A model generated the notes under the pieces. That model was not told the origin of the DNA. It did not search any database and was given only the letters and a program-made list of their open reading frames with translations. A program made the translations under genes and the position numbers. Below are positions 58,565-64,000 of a DNA stretch of 64,000 nt, in pieces; the stretch's first letter is position 1, and each line of letters begins with the position of its first letter. This stretch comes from Thermohalobaculum sp038528605 (GTDB lineage: Bacteria; Pseudomonadota; Alphaproteobacteria; Rhodobacterales; Rhodobacteraceae). The DNA is taken from positions 1 through 64,000 of the forward strand of contig JBCBEP010000003.1 of NCBI GenBank assembly GCA_038528605.1. The letters are read 5' to 3'.

Positions 58565-59619
58565 CAGCCCGCCTTCGCTGTTCCGAGGCCGAGGCGTTGG
58601 CCGCCATAGCGCCGGGCGCGAATGGCCTCCCAAAACGCACGGTTATCGAGGAACCAGTCTATCGTGCGCCCAAGCCCGCTCTCGAAGCTTTCTGCGGGGG
58701 CCCAGCCCAGTTCCGCCCGGATCTTGGAGATGTCCATCGCGTAGCGCGCGTCGTGGCCCGGCCGGTCGGTCACGAACTCGATCAGGCGCTCCCGCGGCGC
58801 CCCCTCGGGCAGGCGCTCGTCGAGGCCGGCGCAGATCGCGCGCACCACCTCGATGTTCTGCCGCTCCGCCTCCCCGCCGATATTGTAGACCTCGCCCAAA
58901 CGGCCGCGACGGCACACCTCCCAGATCGCGCGGGCATGGTCCTCGACGAACAGCCAGTCCCGCACATTCTCACCGGTACCGTAGACCGGGAGCGGCTTGC
59001 CTTCGAGCGCGTTGATGATCACCAGCGGGATCAGCTTCTCGGGGAAATGATAAGGCCCGTAATTGTTCGAGCAGTTCGTGGTGACCACCGGAAAGCCGTA
59101 GGTGTGATGCCAGGCGCGCACCAGGTGGTCCGATGCGGCCTTCGAGGCGGAGTAGGGGGAGTTCGGCGCGTAGGGCGTCGTTTCGGTAAACAGCCCCTCG
59201 GCGCCGAGCGTGCCATAGACCTCATCGGTGCTCACATGGTGAAAGCGGAAGGCTGTGCGCCGCGCTTCATCCAGCCCCTGCCACCAGGCGCGCGCGGCCT
59301 CTAGCAGAGTGAAGGTGCCGGTCACGTTCGTGCTGATGAAATCGCCGGGCCCGTCGATCGACCGGTCCACATGGCTCTCGGCGGCGAGGTGCATGATCGC
59401 GTCGGGCGCAACCTCCGCGATCAGCTGTGTCATCGCCGCCCGGTCACGAACGTCTGAATGGACAAAGGTGAACTTGCCCTCGACAGGCGCCAGCGTTTCC
59501 CGGCTGCCCGCATAGGTCAGCGCATCCACGACCCAAACCTCCGCGAGCCCCGCGCCGGCGAGGTAGCGCACGAGTGCCGAGCCAATGAAGCCGGCACCCC
59601 CGGTGACGATGACGCGCAT
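58564..59619 (-). CDS. rfbB: dTDP-glucose 4,6-dehydratase
   Basis: The protein has 351 residues. Extended SDR features are TGGAGFIGSALVRYL, HLAAESHVDRSIDGP, VSTDEVYG and YSASKAASDHLVRAW. It dehydrates dTDP-glucose to the 4-keto-6-deoxy sugar. It is preceded by rfbC with a 3-nt gap, so the four genes form one operon. Confidence 0.97.
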   Translation of the reverse strand: MRVIVTGGAGFIGSALVRYLAGAGLAEVWVVDALTYAGSRETLAPVEGKFTFVHSDVRDRAAMTQLIAEVAPDAIMHLAAESHVDRSIDGPGDFISTNVTGTFTLLEAARAWWQGLDEARRTAFRFHHVSTDEVYGTLGAEGLFTETTPYAPNSPYSASKAASDHLVRAWHHTYGFPVVTTNCSNNYGPYHFPEKLIPLVIINALEGKPLPVYGTGENVRDWLFVEDHARAIWEVCRRGRLGEVYNIGGEAERQNIEVVRAICAGLDERLPEGAPRERLIEFVTDRPGHDARYAMDISKIRAELGWAPAESFESGLGRTIDWFLDNRAFWEAIRARRYGGQRLGLGTAKAG

Positions 59620-59622
59620 GCC

Positions 59623-60195
59623 TCAGTTCCCCTCATAGTCGAAGTAGGCCGGTAGATCCGCGAGCATCGGTTGCACCTTGTCCTTCGCCGAAAGGATCGC
59701 CTCGCCCTCGTCGATCCCCCAATCGATCCCCAGCGCCGGATCGTTCCAGCGCAGCCCCTTGTCGTGCTCCGGCGCGTAGAAGCCGCTCACTTTGTAGAGC
59801 ACCTCCGTCCCGGGTTCGAGCGTTACGAGGCCGTGGGCGAAACCGACGGGCACGAGGATCTGGTTACCGAGTTCCGCGGAGATGACCGCGCTCACATGCT
59901 GTCCATAGGTTGGGGACCCTGTCCTAAGGTCGACCGCAACATCGAGGATGCTGCCGCGGACCACGCGCACCAGCTTGTCCTGCCCGAAGGGCGGGGTCTG
60001 GAAGTGAAGGCCGCGCACCGTACCGCGCTCCGCCGAGCGGGCGTGGTTGTCCTGCACGAAGTCGAGATCGATCCCGGCATCGGCGAAGCGCTGCCGGTTC
60101 CAGGTCTCCGAGAAGAACCCCCGGTCGTCGCCATGGCGGGTTGGGGTGAGGACACGCACTGCGGGAATGGCCAGGGGCTGGACGGTCAGTGACAT
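59623..60195 (-). CDS. rfbC: dTDP-4-dehydrorhamnose 3,5-epimerase
   Basis: The protein has 190 residues. RmlC motifs are PTRHGDDRGFFSETWN, FVQDNHARSAERGTVRGLHFQTPP with the catalytic His, and VPVGFAHGLVTL. It epimerises the keto sugar at C3 and C5. It is the first gene of the operon and its promoter should lie in the AT-rich 327-nt gap upstream. The product, dTDP-L-rhamnose, feeds LPS, EPS or rhamnosylated products; no glycosyltransferase is in view. Confidence 0.96.
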   Translation of the reverse strand: MSLTVQPLAIPAVRVLTPTRHGDDRGFFSETWNRQRFADAGIDLDFVQDNHARSAERGTVRGLHFQTPPFGQDKLVRVVRGSILDVAVDLRTGSPTYGQHVSAVISAELGNQILVPVGFAHGLVTLEPGTEVLYKVSGFYAPEHDKGLRWNDPALGIDWGIDEGEAILSAKDKVQPMLADLPAYFDYEGN

Positions 60196-60522
60196 GCGCG
60201 CTCCTCGGGCTTTGCGCGTTGCAGCACGATGAGAGCCATAGGAGCTCGCCAGCGTGCGATCAACGCATGAAGCGCGATCCCGGACGCTGGTAACGAATCA
60301 TTAATCTGTAACTTACGGTTGAGTGGTTCGAGCAGGGGATGAATAAGGCAAAAACACGGCATGATTAAGGGGTCATTTTGGGGCATGTTTCGTCCCGGCC
60401 TGACCCTCCATTACTCGATCTCCACAACGAGAACGCGAGAAGCCACGTTGGTGCTATGCAGGCGGCACCGCGTGAGAGTACTTTCCATGTGAGAGTTCTG
60501 TACCAGAGTAGTGGTTAATACG
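60196..60522. other. divergent regulatory gap between rfbC and a secreted-protein gene
   Basis: This 327-nt AT-enriched gap drives rfbCBDA leftward and a secreted-protein gene rightward. It contains TAACGAATCATTAATC and ATGATTAAGGGGTCAT-type stretches near 60293-60375, typical of promoter DNA, but I cannot assign -35/-10 pairs with confidence. No gene is supported inside it. Confidence 0.4.
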
Positions 60523-61035
60523 ATGTGGAAACAAACAGTCAGTGTGTCGGCCGTCACAGGGTTCGTCTTTTTGGCCGTTTCCGTCGATGCGCGTCAGCAG
60601 GCGACGGACCTGGACGAGCTTCGCGCCGCGGTTCCCCCCACCGCCCTGCTTTGCGAGGAGCAGAGCGCGAGCCTACGCGATGCCGACACCCTTTTCAGCA
60701 GCACCCGCCCCGATTTCACCGATCAGTTCGCGCTCGTGAGCGATCCGTCGCAGACCTGCCGCCACCCCGATGTGCAGGCAGCCGCCGGGTATGAGACCAG
60801 CAGCGGCAGCTGCTACGTGATGCGGACGATCGGCTCCGCGGAGGCGGATCGGCCCCTCTCCTGCGTCGAGCGTCACAGCGGCGATCCTGATGACGGCGCC
60901 CCGGTGGCTTCCCTACGCTGCTCGGGCTTCGAGATGCGGGTCAACGCCCATGTGGGCGGTGGCTTCAGCACGCATCTCCGTGCCGAGGATCAGGGCTTCA
61001 CGCGCAAGGGCCTCGGCACCTGCCAGCGCTACTGA
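60523..61035 (+). CDS. Cys-rich exported protein of unknown function
   Basis: The protein has 170 residues from the ATG at 60523; GTG at 60511 adds four. It has a signal peptide (about 1-24, MWKQTVSVSAVTGFVFLAVS). The mature part has six cysteines (LLCEE, TCRH, SCYVM, SCVERH, RCSGF, TCQRY), which suggests up to three disulfides. I do not recognise it. It is divergent from the rhamnose operon and has no obvious partner. Confidence 0.65.
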   Translation: MWKQTVSVSAVTGFVFLAVSVDARQQATDLDELRAAVPPTALLCEEQSASLRDADTLFSSTRPDFTDQFALVSDPSQTCRHPDVQAAAGYETSSGSCYVMRTIGSAEADRPLSCVERHSGDPDDGAPVASLRCSGFEMRVNAHVGGGFSTHLRAEDQGFTRKGLGTCQRY

Positions 61036-61060
61036 TCACGGTCCCTCCGCCGCCCGCCCG

Positions 61061-61471
61061 CTACTGCGGGTCGGCGGCATAATCCTCATCTGAAACCGGT
61101 TCGGCCCAGGCAATGTGGTTGCCTGCCTCCGCGTCGAATTCCTGCATCGCGAGATGCGTCATCGCATGCCCGGGCGCCGCGCCATGCCAGTGCCGCTCCC
61201 CAGGCGGGATCCACACGGTATCACCGGGCAGAATTTCCTGGACACCCTCGCCCTCCTTCTGCACACGGCCTACGCCTGAGAGGACGCGCAGGGTCTGACC
61301 CAGCGGATGGGTGTGCCAGTTCGTCCGCGCGCCGGGCATGAAGTGCACGACCACGGCACGAATGCGCGCAGGCGCGGGCGCTTCGATGATGGGGTCCTGA
61401 AACACCTCGCCGGTGAAGTACTCGGCCGGGCCCCGCTTCGTTGGCCGCGCGCCGCTCTTGATCACGTCCAT
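61061..61471 (-). CDS. cupin domain protein
   Basis: The protein has 136 residues from the ATG at 61471; the upstream in-frame region overlaps the divergent gene and looks noncoding. Cupin motif 1 is TNWHTHPLGQTLRVLSGVGRVQ and motif 2 is PGDTVWIPPGERHWHGA, giving the His/Glu-type metal ligands (HxH, then H). It resembles carboxymuconolactone-type cupins, but the substrate is unknown. It is divergent from the transglutaminase gene. Confidence 0.85.
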   Translation of the reverse strand: MDVIKSGARPTKRGPAEYFTGEVFQDPIIEAPAPARIRAVVVHFMPGARTNWHTHPLGQTLRVLSGVGRVQKEGEGVQEILPGDTVWIPPGERHWHGAAPGHAMTHLAMQEFDAEAGNHIAWAEPVSDEDYAADPQ

Positions 61472-61634
61472 TGCATCCTCCCGATCATCCCGCTGTGGCC
61501 CCGCCGCGACCCGCCCGCGGCGGAGACACAAGGCCGCTACCCCGTCATCGCACCGTGATTGACAGCCCGCAACGCTGCACCGCACCGTAAGCGGATTGGC
61601 GGAGCGACGTCGCAACTGGCCTGAGGGGGCAGGG

Positions 61635-64000
61635 ATGAGCATCAACGCGGCGATCACCCACCGCACGACCTACACATACGAGAAGCGCATCTCCCTAGGC
61701 CCGCAGGTCATCCGCCTGCGTCCCGCCCCGCATTCGCGCACCAAGATCCTCTCCTTCAGCCAGAAGGTCGCGCCCGAGGGCCACTTCCTCAACTGGCAGC
61801 AGGACCCGTTCGGCAACTACCTCGCCCGGGCAGTCTTCCCGGAGAAGGTCGACCATTTCGAGGTCACCGTCGACCTCGTCGCCGACATGGCTGCCGTGAA
61901 CCCCTTCGACTTCTTCCTCGAGGACCATGCGCAGACCTTCCCCTTCGACTATGGCGCCGAGCTGAAGAAGGACCTGAACCCCTATTTCGAGCTCGACCCG
62001 AGCTACGGCCCCCGCTTCGAGGCCTTCCTCGCCAGCCTGCCCCGCAAGAACGAGAGCACGATCGACTGGCTGGTGGAGATCAATCAGGCCGTCTACCGCA
62101 CCGTCGGCTACACCATCCGCATGGAGCCCGGCGTTCAGGCGCCTGAGGAGACGCTGGAGAAAGCGCTCGGCTCGTGCCGCGATAGCGGCTGGCTGCTCGT
62201 CCATCTCATGCGCCGCCTCGGCGTCGCCGCCCGCTTTGTCTCCGGCTACCTCATCCAGCTCACACCGGATGTGAAGGCGGTGGACGGGCCGAGCGGTCCC
62301 GATGCCGACTTCACCGATCTCCACGCCTGGTGCGAGATATATGCGCCCGGCGCCGGCTGGATCGGGCTCGACCCAACCTCCGGGCTCTTCGCGGCGGAAG
62401 GGCACATTCCGCTCGCCGCCACGCCCGCCCCGGCCTCCGCAGCACCTATCACCGGGGGCCATGAGCCGGCGGAGGTCACCTTCGCGCATCACATGGAAGT
62501 CAGCCGCGTGCGGGAGGAGCCGCGCATCACGCTGCCCTTCACCGATGAGGCCTGGGCCCAGATCGATGCGGCGGGCCATGCGGTCGATGCGCGCCTCGCC
62601 GCCGACGATGTGCGTCTCACGATGGGTGGCGAGCCCACTTTCGTCGCCGCGGCCGACCGGGATGCGGATGAGTGGAACACCGGCGCTGTCGGCCCCACCA
62701 AGCGGCATTACGCCGACAAGCTGATGCGCCGCCTCCACGCCGCCTTCGCCCCCCATGGCGTGCTCCATTACGGCCAGGGCAAGTGGTACCCGGGCGAGCA
62801 GCTGCCCCGCTGGGCCTTCGGGCTCTACTGGCGGGTGGACGGTCTGCCGCTCTGGCAGGACCCCGCGCTCATCGCGCCAGAGGCGCCCGGGGCCGCCACG
62901 GTCAAGGATGCGGAACGGCTGGCCGATGCACTCGTCGAAGCGCTGGAATTGCCCGACGGCACCGCAGAGCCCGCTTTTGAGGATCCGGCCTTCTACATCT
63001 TTCAGGAAGGCCGCCTGCCGGTGAACCTCGATCCCGCAGAGAACAATCTCGAGGATCCGCTGGAGCGTCGCCAGATGATCCAGGCCTTCGAGCGGGGATT
63101 GGGTAAGCCGACCTGCGTCGTGCTCCCCTGCCAGCTCGCGCAAAGCCAGGCCACGGCGCGCCGCGGGCCTCGCCGCCGCTACCGCTGGGCCACCGAGAAG
63201 TGGCGCACCCGTCGGGGCCGCATGTTCCTCGCCCCGGGCGATGCCCCCGGGGGCTACCGCCTGCCGCTCACCTCGCTGCCCTTCGTGCCCGAGGGCGAGT
63301 ACCCGTTCCTGCACCAGCTCGACCCCTTTGCGAGCCGCGGCGCCCTGCCGCCAACCGAAATCCGCCGGCAGGCCCGCTTCGGCGAAGGCGCGGCGGAAGG
63401 AGAGGATGCCGGCCCCGAAGGCCTCCATCTCCGCCCGCCCCTGCCCGATCCGCGCGCCGGGCTCGGCCCCGCAACCTCGGGCACCGTCGGCGCCCCTGCG
63501 GGTTTCGACCCGATGCGCGCCATCATCACCGAGACGGTGCGCACCGCGATCACCGTCGAGCCAAAGAACGGCATCCTCAGCGTCTTCCTGCCGCCCGTGC
63601 CGAGCGCGGACGCCTATGTCGACCTCGTCGCGGCGGTGGAGGAGGCGGCGGCCTCCCTCGGCCAGCCCGTGCATATCGACGGCTATGCCCCGCCGAGCGA
63701 CTACCGCCTCAACGTGATCAAGGCGACGCCGGACCCGGGCGTCATCGAGGTCAACATCCAGCCCGCCCATAACTGGGGCCACCAGACCGAGATCACCGAG
63801 ACGCTCTACGAAGCCGCCCGCCATTGCGGCCTCGAGACCGTGAAGTTCCTGCATGATGGCCGCATGGTCGGCTCCGGTGGCGGCAATCACATCGTCGTCG
63901 GCGGCATGACGCCGGCGGACAGCCCGTTCCTGCGCCGCCCCGATCTCCTGGCCTCGCTCGTCCGCTACTGGCAGGCGCATCCCTCGCTCAGCTATCTCTT
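61635..64000 (+). CDS. transglutaminase-like/DUF2126 protein (3' end outside the window)
   Basis: At least 788 residues are present, starting at ATG 61635 (GGGGGCAGGG upstream). The N-terminal bacterial transglutaminase-like domain begins THRTTYTYEKRISLGPQ. The core has the catalytic Cys in GSCRDSGWLLVHLMRRLG (near 180), the His in DLHAWCEIY and the Asp in GLDPTSGLF. A long DUF2126 region follows, from about residue 300, with ARRGPRRRYRWATEKWRTRR. Members are large cytoplasmic proteins found beside alpha-E and A-type peptide-processing genes; the reaction is unknown. The frame stays open to the window end. Confidence 0.92.
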   Translation, partial: MSINAAITHRTTYTYEKRISLGPQVIRLRPAPHSRTKILSFSQKVAPEGHFLNWQQDPFGNYLARAVFPEKVDHFEVTVDLVADMAAVNPFDFFLEDHAQTFPFDYGAELKKDLNPYFELDPSYGPRFEAFLASLPRKNESTIDWLVEINQAVYRTVGYTIRMEPGVQAPEETLEKALGSCRDSGWLLVHLMRRLGVAARFVSGYLIQLTPDVKAVDGPSGPDADFTDLHAWCEIYAPGAGWIGLDPTSGLFAAEGHIPLAATPAPASAAPITGGHEPAEVTFAHHMEVSRVREEPRITLPFTDEAWAQIDAAGHAVDARLAADDVRLTMGGEPTFVAAADRDADEWNTGAVGPTKRHYADKLMRRLHAAFAPHGVLHYGQGKWYPGEQLPRWAFGLYWRVDGLPLWQDPALIAPEAPGAATVKDAERLADALVEALELPDGTAEPAFEDPAFYIFQEGRLPVNLDPAENNLEDPLERRQMIQAFERGLGKPTCVVLPCQLAQSQATARRGPRRRYRWATEKWRTRRGRMFLAPGDAPGGYRLPLTSLPFVPEGEYPFLHQLDPFASRGALPPTEIRRQARFGEGAAEGEDAGPEGLHLRPPLPDPRAGLGPATSGTVGAPAGFDPMRAIITETVRTAITVEPKNGILSVFLPPVPSADAYVDLVAAVEEAAASLGQPVHIDGYAPPSDYRLNVIKATPDPGVIEVNIQPAHNWGHQTEITETLYEAARHCGLETVKFLHDGRMVGSGGGNHIVVGGMTPADSPFLRRPDLLASLVRYWQAHPSLSYL

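Noticed and set aside
61695..63980. Very long open frame (761 codons) on the minus strand
   Set aside because: It is antisense to the transglutaminase/DUF2126 gene, which has clear catalytic motifs. The antisense translation is Arg/Gly/Asp-rich without motifs, a common effect of high GC.
1..64000. tRNA, rRNA, CRISPR arrays, insertion sequences, prophage genes
   Set aside because: Intergenic gaps were read on both strands; no cloverleaf, direct-repeat array, transposase or integrase was seen. A tRNA or covariance-model scan would confirm.

Overview
The window is GC-rich chromosomal DNA from an alphaproteobacterium, most likely order Rhodobacterales. I infer this from gene order: gyrB/recF/dnaN/dnaA next to rpsT, enoyl-CoA hydratase, mutM, ubiE, ubiB, coaBC, dut and moeB; hisB-DUF2628-hisH-hisA-hisF-hisE; rsmI-yraN-gshB; and two proteins with VPLPA-type C-terminal sorting signals. 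The genus cannot be read from the sequence alone. I saw no transposase, phage gene, CRISPR array, rRNA or tRNA.

Region 1 (1-19.3 kb) is the replication-initiation neighbourhood. On the minus strand lie dnaA, dnaN, recF and gyrB, spaced out by a secreted esterase, a GST (plus strand), a LysE exporter and two small unknown genes. Also on the minus strand are rpsT, an enoyl-CoA hydratase and mutM. On the plus strand follow ubiE, ubiB, coaBC, dut, an Rrf2 regulator, a GNAT, cysK, a small membrane protein and moeB. Transcription changes from mostly minus to mostly plus at 10.8-14.2 kb. The AT-rich gap at 14.01-14.22 kb holds a cluster of DnaA-box-like TTATCCC motifs and is the best origin candidate in the window.

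Region 2 (19.3-31 kb) holds leuD and leuC, separated by about 3 kb containing two secreted Arg/Gly/aromatic low-complexity proteins, an MFS transporter and a VPLPA-CTERM protein. It continues with rimI-tsaB-GFA-nfuA, a membrane protein and a universal stress protein, and then a VOC dioxygenase/hydrolase pair resembling the quinone-detoxifying MhqO/MhqD pair. Region 3 (31-46 kb) is housekeeping: a 39-residue lipoprotein, trpS, rhomboid, murJ, a three-PAS hybrid kinase, glnD, an LpoA-like lipoprotein, rsmI, yraN, a BON lipoprotein, gshB and an esterase.

Region 4 (46-56.3 kb) is the histidine locus on the minus strand (hisB, DUF2628, hisH, hisA, hisF, hisE), where hisE is fused in frame to an acetyltransferase. 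Between hisH and hisA sits a plus-strand cassette of three exported proteins, each with a CxxxC motif; the third is SCO/SenC. It faces a minus-strand exported YHS-domain protein. I read this as a periplasmic metal (probably copper) handling unit with two unfamiliar members, and it is the most interesting system here. hslV and hslU follow, separated by a multi-pass membrane protein.

Region 5 (56.3-64 kb) has a STAS protein, the dTDP-L-rhamnose operon rfbCBDA, a Cys-rich secreted protein, a cupin, and the start of a transglutaminase/DUF2126 protein that runs off the window.
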